28,782 nucleotides of DNA, taken from assembly GCA_934277865.1 (NCBI GenBank), contig CAKQVW010000004.1:1-28782 (forward strand), in the 5' to 3' direction. Positions within the stretch are counted from its first letter, which is position 1. Each line of letters starts with the position of its first letter. A program made the translations under genes and the position numbers. This DNA comes from an uncultured Pseudobdellovibrionaceae bacterium (GTDB taxonomy: Bacteria > Bdellovibrionota > Bdellovibrionia > Bdellovibrionales > JAMPXM01). The notes beneath the pieces are model-generated. The model saw only the letters and a list, made by a program, of their open reading frames with translations. It ran no database searches and had not been told where the DNA came from. Shown piece by piece: positions 16,048 through 25,687 of this stretch.

Positions 16048-16856
16048 TGACCGAGAAAACTATCGACGGCGTCGAACTCAAGTCTGCATTAATCAAGTCC
16101 GCGATCGGCCACGTCGTGATCGCTGTGATTCTGATGGTGCGCGCCTATGTTTTCCCTTCCGAGCCCTTGCGCCTAGAAAGCGCCATTCGCGTCGATATCG
16201 TCGGGCTACCAGAAAAAAGCCGAACGTTGCCTCCGCCAACAGAGGCTCCCGCGCAAGAGGCGACCGCGGCCCCGCCACCAACTATCAAAGACCTTCCGCC
16301 GATTGAGACCGCCAAGCCGGCCGAACCAAAACCGCAGCCCGTGGTGCTGAAGCCACAGAAGCCGGACACAAAAAAACCGGATCGCAAAAAACAGGCGCGC
16401 GAACAAGATGCCGCACTTCGCCGCCTGCAAGCCCTCTCCAAGCTCGAGAGCCAAGCAAAAGCCGACGCTGCCATCAAAGCGCTACGTGCAGCCAAAGACG
16501 CCCAGGCGGCCGTTCGCGGAAATCAAGTTTCCAAAGGCAACTCACTCACTGGTCTGACACGACTTGATCACGCTCGTTATCTCGACGAGCTTGAAGCACG
16601 CATCAAGGGAAATTGGCGACCACCAAAATTCCTCTCCAGCGCAAAACTGCGTGTGCGCGTGGTGCTGCTCATCGACAAATCCGGTGCGATCTTGAAACGT
16701 TCGATTGTGCAGTCCTCCGGCAATAGCGTGTTTGACGAATCCGCGCTGCAAGCCATCGGTGCCGCCGAACCGCTGCCGATTCCCCCTGATACTTTACAGG
16801 GGCTGCTCGCCAATCAAGGGGTCGAACTCGACCTTGAACCAAGCGGCCAGCGTTAA
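16044..16856 (+). CDS. tolA: TolA-like / TonB-family energy transducer
   Basis: The 270-residue protein has an N-terminal membrane anchor (about 18-37), a Pro-rich stretch (about 60-110), a Lys/Ala/Gln-rich helix (about 112-165) and a C-terminal TonB/TolA domain (about 178-262), with ARYLDELEARIKGNWRPP leading into beta strands such as LRVRVVLLIDKSGAI. This is the TolA plan of anchor, periplasm-spanning arm and C-domain for contacting Pal, TolB or outer-membrane proteins, with a much shorter arm than E. coli TolA. The ATG overlaps the tolR stop (ATGA); ATG 16047 is an equally coupled alternative. The symbol rests on the operon position between tolR and tolB; TonB-like is the sequence-only call. 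Confidence 0.82.
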   Translation: MMTEKTIDGVELKSALIKSAIGHVVIAVILMVRAYVFPSEPLRLESAIRVDIVGLPEKSRTLPPPTEAPAQEATAAPPPTIKDLPPIETAKPAEPKPQPVVLKPQKPDTKKPDRKKQAREQDAALRRLQALSKLESQAKADAAIKALRAAKDAQAAVRGNQVSKGNSLTGLTRLDHARYLDELEARIKGNWRPPKFLSSAKLRVRVVLLIDKSGAILKRSIVQSSGNSVFDESALQAIGAAEPLPIPPDTLQGLLANQGVELDLEPSGQR

Positions 16857-16912
16857 TCGGAGTGACCCCAACAGGTTTCTTCGTCAAGATAGTCTGACAG
16901 GAGGACGAAACC

Positions 16913-18331
16913 GTGAACCATATTCTGAAGTCTAGCAATTGGTGCACAACCACCTTGGCCGTCGCATTGATCGCCGTCGCTCAATTCTTCATCGCAGGCT
17001 CCGCACAAGCGCAGGAAAGCGGCGCTTATATTAAAATCACCGACGCCAACTTCCGAAAAAGTCTTCTGGCACTGCCGCCGTTTCAATTTCAAGGTGTGGC
17101 GGCAAACTCCCCTCAGCACCTGAGCGTCGGGAAAACACTTTTCGATGTTTTTCGCAACAACATGGAAACTAGCGGCTATTTCGAATTCATCAAACCGGCC
17201 GCTTTCCTTGAAGACACCGCCAAAACAGGCCTGAAGCCAGCCGGGCAAGAAAGCGGCGGCTTCAAGTTCGAAAGCTGGAAACAAATCGGAACCGATTTCC
17301 TGATCCGCGTCGGTTATCGAATCTCTGGGCAGGAGCTCAGTGTCGACACCTACACTTACTTTGTCGGTCAAGAAAAGCTCGTTCTCGGCAAGACGTACAA
17401 AGCAAAAGTCAGCGATGCTCGAACCATTGCCCACACCTTCGCAAACGACGTCGTCAAAGAACTGACTGGCAAACAAGGAATGTTCCTTTCTAAGCTTGTG
17501 ACGTCGCGATCGACGGCAAAAGGGCAAAAAGAAATCTTCATCATGGACTGGGATGGAGCAAACGCCCGACAAGTTTCTAGCCACAAATCGATCGCGCAGT
17601 CGCCCTCATGGTCGTTTGACGGCAAGATGATCGCGTATTCGGCATTTGCCTATCACGCCAACGAAAAGCGCCGTAACCTCGACTTGTTTACCTACGACAC
17701 AACAAGTGGACGCCGCTTCCTTGTCTCCTATCGCCGCGGTATCAATTCTGGTTCCGCATTTTTCCCTGGCGATCGAAGCCTGTTGCTGACGATCTCCACC
17801 GCCGGCAACCCCGACCTTTACAAAATGTCGCTCGACGGAAAGAACCTCGAACGCATCACCAACGGACCACGGGGAGCCATGAACGTCGAACCAAATGTCA
17901 GCCCCGATGGGCGACAGATTGCCTTCTCTAGCGACCGAAATGGTCGACCTCACGTGTTTGTCATGAACGCCGATGGTTCAAACATCCGTCGCATCACGAT
18001 TGCCGGAACATACAACTCGGCGCCACGCTGGTCACCTGACGGCAAAAGGCTTGTGTTTGCTGGATACGACAAAGGGCACTTCGACTTGTTCACCGTCAAT
18101 GCCGATGGATCGGACATGATTCGTCTGACGTCCGCGAGAAAGCCAAACGGGAAAATGGCTGACAACGAAGACCCAAGCTATTCACCCGACGGACGCCACA
18201 TCCTCTTCGTCAGCAATCGCACCGGTGCCAATCAGCTCTACATCGTGACCACGGATGGTGAGACTGAAAAACGAATCACCTTCGATACCCATCAGTACTT
18301 TAAACCACACTGGTCGCCTTCGTTCGATTGA
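16913..18331 (+). CDS. tolB: Tol-Pal system beta-propeller protein TolB
   Basis: A 472-residue periplasmic protein with a signal peptide (about 1-34, ending AGSAQAQ), a TolB N-terminal alpha/beta domain (about 38-165) and a beta-propeller (about 180-472) with WD40-like PD40 repeats: WSFDGKMIAYS, VSPDGRQIAFSSDRNG, WSPDGKRLVFAG and YSPDGRHILFVSNRTG. TolB shuttles between Pal and TolA during envelope constriction. The start is GTG 16913, chosen for AGGAGG about eight bases upstream and the signal peptide beginning there. A 56-base gap separates it from the tolA-like gene. No pal gene follows; glnE begins on the last base of the stop instead. Confidence 0.94.
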   Translation: MNHILKSSNWCTTTLAVALIAVAQFFIAGSAQAQESGAYIKITDANFRKSLLALPPFQFQGVAANSPQHLSVGKTLFDVFRNNMETSGYFEFIKPAAFLEDTAKTGLKPAGQESGGFKFESWKQIGTDFLIRVGYRISGQELSVDTYTYFVGQEKLVLGKTYKAKVSDARTIAHTFANDVVKELTGKQGMFLSKLVTSRSTAKGQKEIFIMDWDGANARQVSSHKSIAQSPSWSFDGKMIAYSAFAYHANEKRRNLDLFTYDTTSGRRFLVSYRRGINSGSAFFPGDRSLLLTISTAGNPDLYKMSLDGKNLERITNGPRGAMNVEPNVSPDGRQIAFSSDRNGRPHVFVMNADGSNIRRITIAGTYNSAPRWSPDGKRLVFAGYDKGHFDLFTVNADGSDMIRLTSARKPNGKMADNEDPSYSPDGRHILFVSNRTGANQLYIVTTDGETEKRITFDTHQYFKPHWSPSFD

Positions 18332-20877
18332 TGGGTCATGCTGTCGGCATCCCATCATTAGAAACCTACACGGCCTCGGAGATCGAGGCCGCTAAATCCT
18401 GGCCAGCTGTCGAACGTTACCTAGGGTTTCTCGAAAGAAGCACGACAGACAATTTGGAATTCAAACATGCCCTCAGACTCAAACGTCACCGAGCGTGGGT
18501 TGAATCTGCCCTTGCTCTCTTTCACAACCGTGCAACCGATCGAGACGTCTGCACGTACTGGAGCCGCGCCGCCGACTACCACATCCGAGAGGCGGCGGTC
18601 GCGTGTGACTTTATCAAGCTGGGGATCTCCGTTCTTGCCCTTGGCAAACTAGGGGCCGAGGAGCTCAATCTTTCTAGCGACGTCGATCTCATTTTTCTTT
18701 CTGACGACGAACGTTCGGAAGAAAAACAAGAAGAGCAAACACGCGCAGCGAAGACCTTCATCAAACTTCTGAGTGAATCTGACGAATGGGGATTTTGCCA
18801 TCGGGTTGATGTCACCATTCGCCCCGGAGGACCACAGTCTCCATTGGTGCCGACGGTCTCACAATTTCAAAATCACTACGGGTACCACGGTGAAGTCTGG
18901 GAGCGCCTTGCGCTTATACGGCTTCGTCCGCTCCCCGTAGAAAAGGAAAAGCTCAATACACGAGAGTCCGAAGTCGAAAAGTTCTCACGTGGTTTTTCTT
19001 ATCGTCGGCACCTCGATTATTCAGTCCTCGAGGAACTTCGAGTGCTACTTAGTCGGATTCGAGCCGAACATCAGCCACGGCCTGATAACTCAATCCATCT
19101 GAAACTCCACGCCGGATGCATTCGCGATCTCGAGCTTTTTGTGCACGCACTGCTTTGTATACACGGCGGACGACGTGCCGAACTTCGCACACGTCGAACG
19201 GATGAGGCGGTAATCAACCTCGCAAAAGCTGGCCTTATGCCGCAAGAGGATTGTGACTTTCTCGTCGAGACTTACTGGAAATTTCGCGGTGTTGAGAATC
19301 GCCTGCAAGCAAATGCCGACGAACAAACATACAAGGTCACTAACTCAACTGACATTTCAAATATTCGCGCAATCGCCGCGCGAGTGCAGTCCTTGTCGGA
19401 ATCCAGTTTCCCATCGCTCAAGACGAGCACACTTCCAACCCTGGAACGCCTCATCGAACGGGGATTTGATCGGACGACGGCCACGGACGCACTGAATGAG
19501 CTACAAAACTCCAAAGCGCTTTCCAAAAAATCCGAGCGTGATGAGCGCGAACGCACGATCTTCCTCTCGGAGTTTCTCGAGGAGATTGCAAAAAGCACCG
19601 GAGACCGCAACCTCGGACTCGGACTGCTGGTGGACTTCGTCAAAGCCACACGCGCCAAAGCGACATTGTTTTCACTACTCAACCGCGAGCCTGCACTTCG
19701 CCGACAATTGGTTCGGCTTTTTTCTGAATCTCCTTGGGCCGGAAACATTCTGAGCTCGCGACCCGAGCTACTGGATTCGCTGCTGTTGCGACAGGACATC
19801 AATTTACGCGAAGAATTTGAACTCACCGGAGACATGTCACAGGCTCTTGAGAATCTCGCAGAACGGCGGCTAACAGGCGAACTCGTTGCGATTCTCCATT
19901 TCTTGGAAACGCATGATTTGGAAGCCTGCACCGACAATCTCACCAACCTTGCGGATCAAATTGTGGCCGACCTCATGTATCTCAGCGCGAAAGAAGTTGG
20001 CTGTGAACCTCTTGGCATCATCGCTCTAGGGAAATGGGGAGGACGTGAACTCGGAGTGCGCTCGGATCTTGATTTTGTCTTTTACACGGCTTCCAGCCCA
20101 ACACCCGAGCATCAGCGACTCGCCCGTCGATTCTTGAACCGAATGACAGAGGCGCACCGCGGAGGCTCGCTTTACGCCGTTGATATGCGGCTTCGACCCA
20201 GCGGGCACGCGGGTCCCATGCTCGTGCAAGAAGAATCCCTTCTGGAACACCTTCGCAGCCGAGCCGAAGCATGGGAACGCCAAAGCTGGCTCCGCGCCCG
20301 CTCCGTGCCCGGCCTTCCACATGTGCTTCGCCGCGACCTCACGAGTGTCATTCTCGATCGTGGACTTTCCGCGGAAGACGAAACTCAGCTGACTGCGATT
20401 GCAGAAAAGCTGTTTAAACCAATTCCTGCGAAATCAAAACGGACTTTAGTCGATCTCAAACTGACACACGGGGGACTTGCGCCAATTGAATTCGCTGCTC
20501 AGATCGCAATCCTTCGCGATGGAAAGAGTATTGCCTCGACCATCGGAACCAATTCTCCATCTGGTCTTGAGACCTCGACACGCAGCATGGTTCAATTTTT
20601 AGAGGAGCAGTCTGTTTCCAATCGCGAAAATTGGAAACAGCTCGGACCACGCCTGCGCGACATTCACGGATGGATTCGAAGCTTGGAACAAGCGGCACGA
20701 ATCACCGGAGATAGCACGGGCTCGGTTCTGCATCTCGAGTCGAGCGAATTCACACGATTGGCCCAACTGATTGTCAAAGATCAGAGCCCTATAGAATCGG
20801 TGAATGAAGCTCTCGCGAGCAGAATTTTGGCGACACTCGAAGAGTCCGCAAAATTTCTGCAGCAACTCGGTCGATAG
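18331..20877 (+). CDS. glnE: Bifunctional glutamine synthetase adenylyltransferase/deadenylase GlnE
   Basis: The 848-residue protein has the two-headed GlnE layout. The N-terminal nucleotidyltransferase motif is LALGKLGAEELNLSSDVDLIF (about 102-122, given in part) and the C-terminal one IIALGKWGGRELGVRSDLDFVF (from about 562). Both keep the D-x-D pair (SDVD, SDLD), so both activities look possible. A PII-responsive helical linker lies between. GlnE adds or removes AMP on glutamine synthetase according to nitrogen status. It is about 100 residues shorter than the E. coli enzyme, partly from a shorter N-terminus. ATG 18331 shares a base with the tolB stop (TGATG) and lacks its own ribosome site, so translation is probably coupled to tolB; a TTG one codon earlier is possible. 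Confidence 0.9.
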   Translation: MGHAVGIPSLETYTASEIEAAKSWPAVERYLGFLERSTTDNLEFKHALRLKRHRAWVESALALFHNRATDRDVCTYWSRAADYHIREAAVACDFIKLGISVLALGKLGAEELNLSSDVDLIFLSDDERSEEKQEEQTRAAKTFIKLLSESDEWGFCHRVDVTIRPGGPQSPLVPTVSQFQNHYGYHGEVWERLALIRLRPLPVEKEKLNTRESEVEKFSRGFSYRRHLDYSVLEELRVLLSRIRAEHQPRPDNSIHLKLHAGCIRDLELFVHALLCIHGGRRAELRTRRTDEAVINLAKAGLMPQEDCDFLVETYWKFRGVENRLQANADEQTYKVTNSTDISNIRAIAARVQSLSESSFPSLKTSTLPTLERLIERGFDRTTATDALNELQNSKALSKKSERDERERTIFLSEFLEEIAKSTGDRNLGLGLLVDFVKATRAKATLFSLLNREPALRRQLVRLFSESPWAGNILSSRPELLDSLLLRQDINLREEFELTGDMSQALENLAERRLTGELVAILHFLETHDLEACTDNLTNLADQIVADLMYLSAKEVGCEPLGIIALGKWGGRELGVRSDLDFVFYTASSPTPEHQRLARRFLNRMTEAHRGGSLYAVDMRLRPSGHAGPMLVQEESLLEHLRSRAEAWERQSWLRARSVPGLPHVLRRDLTSVILDRGLSAEDETQLTAIAEKLFKPIPAKSKRTLVDLKLTHGGLAPIEFAAQIAILRDGKSIASTIGTNSPSGLETSTRSMVQFLEEQSVSNRENWKQLGPRLRDIHGWIRSLEQAARITGDSTGSVLHLESSEFTRLAQLIVKDQSPIESVNEALASRILATLEESAKFLQQLGR

Positions 20878-20907
20878 CTTGCTCCCAGGTTTCGACTGGA
20901 GGATGCC

Positions 20908-22026
20908 TTGAAGTCTTTGAGTCTACAGCGCGTGATTTTCATCTCTGCCCTCTCACTGGTATTTGCATCAGTCGGCCACGCACAAACTCAACAATCTCCC
21001 GGAACTTCAACTGCTCCAGGGTCGACCGCGCCAGTGACCAACGCAGCGCCGACAGCGGGAAATTTCAGTGTGCAAGTGCCAAACACGGCGCCTGTTCAAG
21101 GAGGAATGCCGATGGGCGTTCTTCCACCTACTCAAGCTGTACCGACACTCACTGGCCAACCCGTCATGGTGGTCCCTACTGTGCTTCCACCTTCATCGGG
21201 AGCCACCTTTGTGCCGATCCAGCCCGGCGGCCAACAAACAACTGGCGGAGCTGCGACATACCAGTCGCCCTACAATGCCCCGACCGTAGCTCCATCCGCC
21301 CCAAGCGCTCCGCTTCAATCGGAAATCATCACCTTTGATGAAAAGACGGAAGAACGCCCAGTACTGGTGGTGAAGACTTCCGAAGGCGAATTCAAAGTGA
21401 AGATGGCGGCCGATGTGAATCGTCAAACCGTTCAACATTTCATGGGCCTTGCTCAAGGAAGCAAAGAGTTCATCGACGTACGAACGGGAAAGAAAGTACG
21501 AAGACCGTTTTATACCGGCCTCAATTGCCACCGCGTGCTTAAAGGTGTCTTGATTCAATGCGGATGTCCGTTCGGAAACGGCCGAGGAAATCCCGGAGTA
21601 CTGGCAAAGGACGAGCGCAATCCAGGCCTTCGCTTTGACAAACCTGGCATCGTGGCGATGGCTCTACAGCTGCAGCCACAAGGCGCGATGCTCGAAGATG
21701 TGCCCGACACTGCTGGAAGTCAGTTTTTCATTTCACTGGCGAAGCTCCCGGAGTTTGACGGCAAGTATGCCATCCTCGGTGAAATCACTGCCGGCATGGA
21801 TACGATTCGAAAAATTGCGTCGACTCCGACAGGCCCGACAGATCGTCCAATCAAACGTGTTGTGATTTTCTCCATCGATCCCGACATCACGGCTCTTCCG
21901 GTGGCTCCTGTCACTCCTCTCACTCCGGCGATGCCCGCGACAGACCCGATGTTGTCGCCAATGAACAACCTCACTCCAGGTGGCATGGGCGTCGATCCTT
22001 TTGCACTGCCCCCTGAAGGACCGTAA
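20908..22026 (+). CDS. Exported cyclophilin-type peptidyl-prolyl isomerase with a Pro-rich N-terminal region
   Basis: The 372-residue protein has a signal peptide (about 1-25, ending SVGHAQ), a low-complexity Pro/Ala/Thr/Gln region (about 26-140), a cyclophilin domain (about 148-335) and a Pro/Met-rich tail. Cyclophilin marks are NCHRVLKGVLIQ, NGRGNPG, the AGSQFFI strand and EFDGKYAILGEI. The catalytic Arg next to His is kept, but the usual GGDP after IQ reads CGCP and the binding-site Phe-Met pair is Val-Leu, so activity is uncertain. The protein probably acts in the periplasm or outer membrane as a folding factor. TTG 20908 is the start: GGAGG lies five bases upstream, and the nearby ATG at 20903 is out of frame and stops at once. 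Confidence 0.85.
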   Translation: MKSLSLQRVIFISALSLVFASVGHAQTQQSPGTSTAPGSTAPVTNAAPTAGNFSVQVPNTAPVQGGMPMGVLPPTQAVPTLTGQPVMVVPTVLPPSSGATFVPIQPGGQQTTGGAATYQSPYNAPTVAPSAPSAPLQSEIITFDEKTEERPVLVVKTSEGEFKVKMAADVNRQTVQHFMGLAQGSKEFIDVRTGKKVRRPFYTGLNCHRVLKGVLIQCGCPFGNGRGNPGVLAKDERNPGLRFDKPGIVAMALQLQPQGAMLEDVPDTAGSQFFISLAKLPEFDGKYAILGEITAGMDTIRKIASTPTGPTDRPIKRVVIFSIDPDITALPVAPVTPLTPAMPATDPMLSPMNNLTPGGMGVDPFALPPEGP

Positions 22027-22052
22027 TCTCTAAACGTCGATCTCTTCGACAT

Positions 22053-22086
22053 GTTCGGCCCAAGGGCGACATCGACCGGGCCGAAC
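22053..22086 (+). terminator. GC-rich hairpin downstream of the PPIase gene, possible terminator
   Basis: GTTCGGCCC (22053-22061) pairs perfectly with GGGCCGAAC (22078-22086) across a 16-base loop, 27 bases after the PPIase stop. No T-run follows, so it is at best an imperfect intrinsic terminator or an mRNA 3' stabilising element. The rest of the 221-base gap to 22248 shows no gene and no promoter I can defend. Confidence 0.42.
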
Positions 22087-22247
22087 TGCCAAAATCCGTC
22101 ACTTTGGCCCCCAACACCCATCTCTCACTTTCTGCCAAATAGCTGTAATTACTGATACTTAAAGCTAGTCGCCTGGCTTCGCTAGAGGCGTCCAACCGGC
22201 CCCCAATTGCCCCCGAGTTTTGCACAGAGTTCGAGTTCGGAGGCCTC

Positions 22248-25200
22248 GTGCGAATTTCTCTTATCGTCAGAACATCGGTGAAATCGGCTGTGACCTCGAT
22301 CAATTTGCTGAGTATCTCGGTTGCGCCGATCCTCACACAAATTGCCGGTCCCTCAAACGCCTTCGCACAACAGCAGGGTGCATCGGCCACTCATGCTCAC
22401 GGCGCTCCGCTTGTCCCGACGACTCCGCCTTCGACCACTCAGCCAGTCGATATCTTTTCGTTTCGCAATCCTGAAACCGGCGAAAAGGTGCAAGTTCAAT
22501 ATCAGCCAAGCCCTCGCGAAACTTTGCGCAAATATAAACCCTCGCAAGTCCGGAAAATGATCACCGGAGGTTTCCCTCCTCGTCCCGGAATAAAGGGTCT
22601 CGCCAAAGAATTCGCACTCGATTTCCCGGCCGAGTTCATCGCGTTCTCGGGTGCATTGCTCCTCAATTCTTGGTTCCACGTCAACAATGATCCAGCGTCG
22701 ATGAAGCATTTCATCGATCAAAACGTTCTCGACCCAGCGGCGTACGTGAGCTTTGCCGGATTCCTCGTCGGTAGCCGCACCTCTCACGCCGCACTTCGCG
22801 CCATGGGGATGGCATACGACCCGTATCGCAATGCTCCTGATTACCGGCTTGTTCGTGACAACGAAATTGTCAGATCCCATGATGGAAGGTTTCGAACAAG
22901 GGATGGACTCCTCTTGGATGTGAAGGAGTCTGAACTCTATCGAACACCTGACCCAAGCAAAGTTCACAATGTGAAAGTACCCGGTGCTCCCACGCGTGTG
23001 CAGACCCAGTTTGCTCCGCTGTTGGGACCAATCGGACTGGGCGTCGGTATGACGTTTAGTAACGTGATTCACGAGGTCATCGCAGACCAAGATATCCGAG
23101 CCTGTTCGAAAGCTCGTAGCACTCCTTCAATTCCCCAAGAAGAAGCGGATGAAGTCTGCGACAAGGCCTGGGAAAATTGGGCACTCAGCAAAAAAGCAGC
23201 CGACTATACTCCCGACATTCTTGCCATGGGTTCTGCGGCTCTGATTCAAGCCTACATCGTCAACAAATCGATTGGCTGGGGTGTTCAGAAAACTGGTGAA
23301 CAACTCACAAAAGCGATGGGCACTATCAGCACAAAAACAGTTACGACTGGTGCTGAAAAAATCATTCAATTTGTTTTCCGTGGCTACCGCCTCGTCACCG
23401 TCGTCGGCCTGCAACACCCGGTTGGCCGGTTTGCTATGACTGTCGGAAACATCGCCATCTTCATGGAGATCGTTCACCCAATTACACCTTGGTTTAAGAA
23501 ACCATTTGAAAGCGTGCGCCAAGGAGCCAATCTCGCCGGAGAGATCCGTTCAATCCGAAGCGAACTCGACCGCGCCGAAAAGAACGCTTGGAAATGGAAG
23601 CCTCAAGTCGTCTCTTGGTGCGAACCCACAGCAAACCCGCGCGACCCGTACGTCATGAAGATGCGTGTCGACTTCGGCTGCCCGGAATCCAAAAATCCAA
23701 GCCCCTCAGTGCTTCTCAAAAAACACGCCGAGCGCCAGACGAAGTGGCGAGAAATCGTCCTACAAGACGCCTTTCAAGCGCACAGCAACTGGCAAGATCA
23801 TGTCAGCAAGTTCGCAACAATGTATTCCAACGCGACTGGCTTCTATGAACAGATGATTCAACACTTAAACTATCAGCGATTCGACAAGCGCGCACAAAGC
23901 TCGCCCAGCAGCCTGTTTCAAGCTGCTCCCTTCTACGGGATTTCGTCGGATGGAAACGATCACAGTAACGAATCAAAGCGCAAAGCCATTGCCGCCGCTC
24001 AAGTCTGGCTGGAAAAGTATCTCCAGTCTGGAAAACGCCTGCATTCAACCGAACGCAGCGTGCTTCCAGAAATTCTGCTCGGCCTAAAGGCTGCTGACCC
24101 CAAATCGGACATCAAGACCCTCGCGCCAATCCAGGTCGGAATGCGTGATCTAGATGGCATGACCACAGAACAACGCGCCGACTTTGAGGTGCGTGTTCGC
24201 GAGTCACTTCTGCACCGTTCGTTGGTCAAGCTACGTGAGGTTCTTGAAAAGGACCAACTGTACACTGATCGCTTCGCTCAATTTGGCTCGCCCACCTACG
24301 CGAGGATGGCCGAAGGCAACCCATTCATGAAACTAAGAACGCTTCTAGGTAATCCAGAGCCACTGCAACCAGGCATCGCTTTCTTACGCGGCAGCAATGA
24401 AGATTCAAACATCATCGAACAAGAGACCAAAATGGATCACCCAGACGGCATAGGCCGCGCTCGGACAAATTCGATGGCAGACTACCTTGTCACGTCGATG
24501 GTTTGCGGGCCAGAGGTCGATCCACAGTTCTCGAACTCTGACAAAATCAAGATTTACAACCAAAAGCTAAAACAGTCGAAGTTCGAAGAGTCTCTCAAAG
24601 AGCTTGGCCTAGGAGGCAGAGCGCAAGACGCAACTGATCCTGGCGTACTCATCGCCGTGAATGAACACAAAGCTGAGATTACGGGTCTTGAAACTCGCAC
24701 ACTTCCCCGATGGTCGGACAACTCGATCGCAACCGAATGGATTAATTTCGGAATGAGCTTCCGGCCGCCTCGAATTGTCGAAGGCTTACCGGAAAACTTC
24801 TGCACGAACCTTCCGCTAAACGCATCAAAAGACAACGTTTGGTTCGATATTCATAAGGCGCAATGGAAAATCGGCGCTGAAACGTATAATGGGATCCTCG
24901 ATCTCGTCCGAAAAAAAGCCCGCCCTTCGATCGTTGGGACTTCAGCCCCGCCAGCCGATCAAAACACACCGTGGGAAGACCCGTTCAACACGTGGTGGAC
25001 GAAGAATGTGGATCAGCACATCGAGAAGATCGTTCTAAACTTGCGGGCTCGATACAAAGCCATCGTGACCGAAATCTATTTACCCGCGCTCCTTGGAAAA
25101 CAAGAAGGTGTACTTGTCGGTTCCCTACGGCTGCTGAACGTGCCTCTGAAACTTTTAGGCGGCGACGTCAAACTAGGTGCGCTCGATTCGATCAATGCTG

Positions 25201-25556
25201 AACTCGATCTTTACATCGGCGTTCTGTCACGCACGACAAAAGCCAACAGCGATATTCAAAAAGCTGGAACAGGCCTGAAAAAAGAGTTCCAGAACATGGG
25301 CGCACTTGTGTCGGATCTTAGCTATGTCGACAAAAAGGGAGTCGAAGCTCGTGATGCAATAGAGGCGCAACGTCTTGCGCTTGCAACTCAGCTACAGACC
25401 CTGGTCGATTCCGTAGAAAGCGTAGAAAAGACCACTGCACCTGACACGGAAATCAAGGCCGTTAACGCCCAGGCCCTACGCAATATTCAGGGTCTAATTG
25501 GAGAGATGGATTCCTATTGGGGAATCGTCAGAGGAATTCAGGTACTGGGCCAATAA
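22248..25556 (+). CDS. Large exported/membrane-associated protein of unknown function (1102 aa)
   Basis: I do not recognise this protein. It starts at GTG 22248 with GGAGG about four bases upstream. The N-terminus is basic, then hydrophobic, ending AGPSNAFAQ (to about 40), a plausible signal peptide. A Pro/Thr/His-rich stretch (about 42-66) follows. Residues 120-412 hold several hydrophobic segments (about 126-142, 163-176, 255-275, 323-338, 372-388, 394-412) that may span or enter a membrane. From about 425 to the end it is charged, mostly helical and possibly coiled-coil, with many Lys, Glu, Trp and Arg residues. Cysteines are few. No enzyme motif was seen. The next gene encodes another exported protein 131 bases downstream. 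Confidence 0.82.
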   Translation: MRISLIVRTSVKSAVTSINLLSISVAPILTQIAGPSNAFAQQQGASATHAHGAPLVPTTPPSTTQPVDIFSFRNPETGEKVQVQYQPSPRETLRKYKPSQVRKMITGGFPPRPGIKGLAKEFALDFPAEFIAFSGALLLNSWFHVNNDPASMKHFIDQNVLDPAAYVSFAGFLVGSRTSHAALRAMGMAYDPYRNAPDYRLVRDNEIVRSHDGRFRTRDGLLLDVKESELYRTPDPSKVHNVKVPGAPTRVQTQFAPLLGPIGLGVGMTFSNVIHEVIADQDIRACSKARSTPSIPQEEADEVCDKAWENWALSKKAADYTPDILAMGSAALIQAYIVNKSIGWGVQKTGEQLTKAMGTISTKTVTTGAEKIIQFVFRGYRLVTVVGLQHPVGRFAMTVGNIAIFMEIVHPITPWFKKPFESVRQGANLAGEIRSIRSELDRAEKNAWKWKPQVVSWCEPTANPRDPYVMKMRVDFGCPESKNPSPSVLLKKHAERQTKWREIVLQDAFQAHSNWQDHVSKFATMYSNATGFYEQMIQHLNYQRFDKRAQSSPSSLFQAAPFYGISSDGNDHSNESKRKAIAAAQVWLEKYLQSGKRLHSTERSVLPEILLGLKAADPKSDIKTLAPIQVGMRDLDGMTTEQRADFEVRVRESLLHRSLVKLREVLEKDQLYTDRFAQFGSPTYARMAEGNPFMKLRTLLGNPEPLQPGIAFLRGSNEDSNIIEQETKMDHPDGIGRARTNSMADYLVTSMVCGPEVDPQFSNSDKIKIYNQKLKQSKFEESLKELGLGGRAQDATDPGVLIAVNEHKAEITGLETRTLPRWSDNSIATEWINFGMSFRPPRIVEGLPENFCTNLPLNASKDNVWFDIHKAQWKIGAETYNGILDLVRKKARPSIVGTSAPPADQNTPWEDPFNTWWTKNVDQHIEKIVLNLRARYKAIVTEIYLPALLGKQEGVLVGSLRLLNVPLKLLGGDVKLGALDSINAELDLYIGVLSRTTKANSDIQKAGTGLKKEFQNMGALVSDLSYVDKKGVEARDAIEAQRLALATQLQTLVDSVESVEKTTAPDTEIKAVNAQALRNIQGLIGEMDSYWGIVRGIQVLGQ

Positions 25557-25687
25557 CTCGGCCCTGTAGATCGGTGAGACAGTCGTGAAACAGATTCAAA
25601 CCATCACGATGAAACATCGAAATCTGCTCAGTGATGCTGCATAATGTGTTCGATCAAAATTTCGAGGTCGCTCTCGAGGAGGAAGAA

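Noticed and set aside
16853..17584. Long antisense open frame (243 codons) inside tolB
   Set aside because: It shadows a well-supported TolB reading frame and shows no recognisable motif.
19272..19946. Antisense open frame (224 codons) inside glnE
   Set aside because: Ser/Arg-rich composition typical of reverse-strand translation of a real gene; GlnE motifs fix the plus strand.
22353..23090. Antisense open frame (245 codons) within the 1102-residue gene
   Set aside because: The plus frame has start, ribosome site and signal peptide and runs 1102 codons; the antisense frame has none of these.
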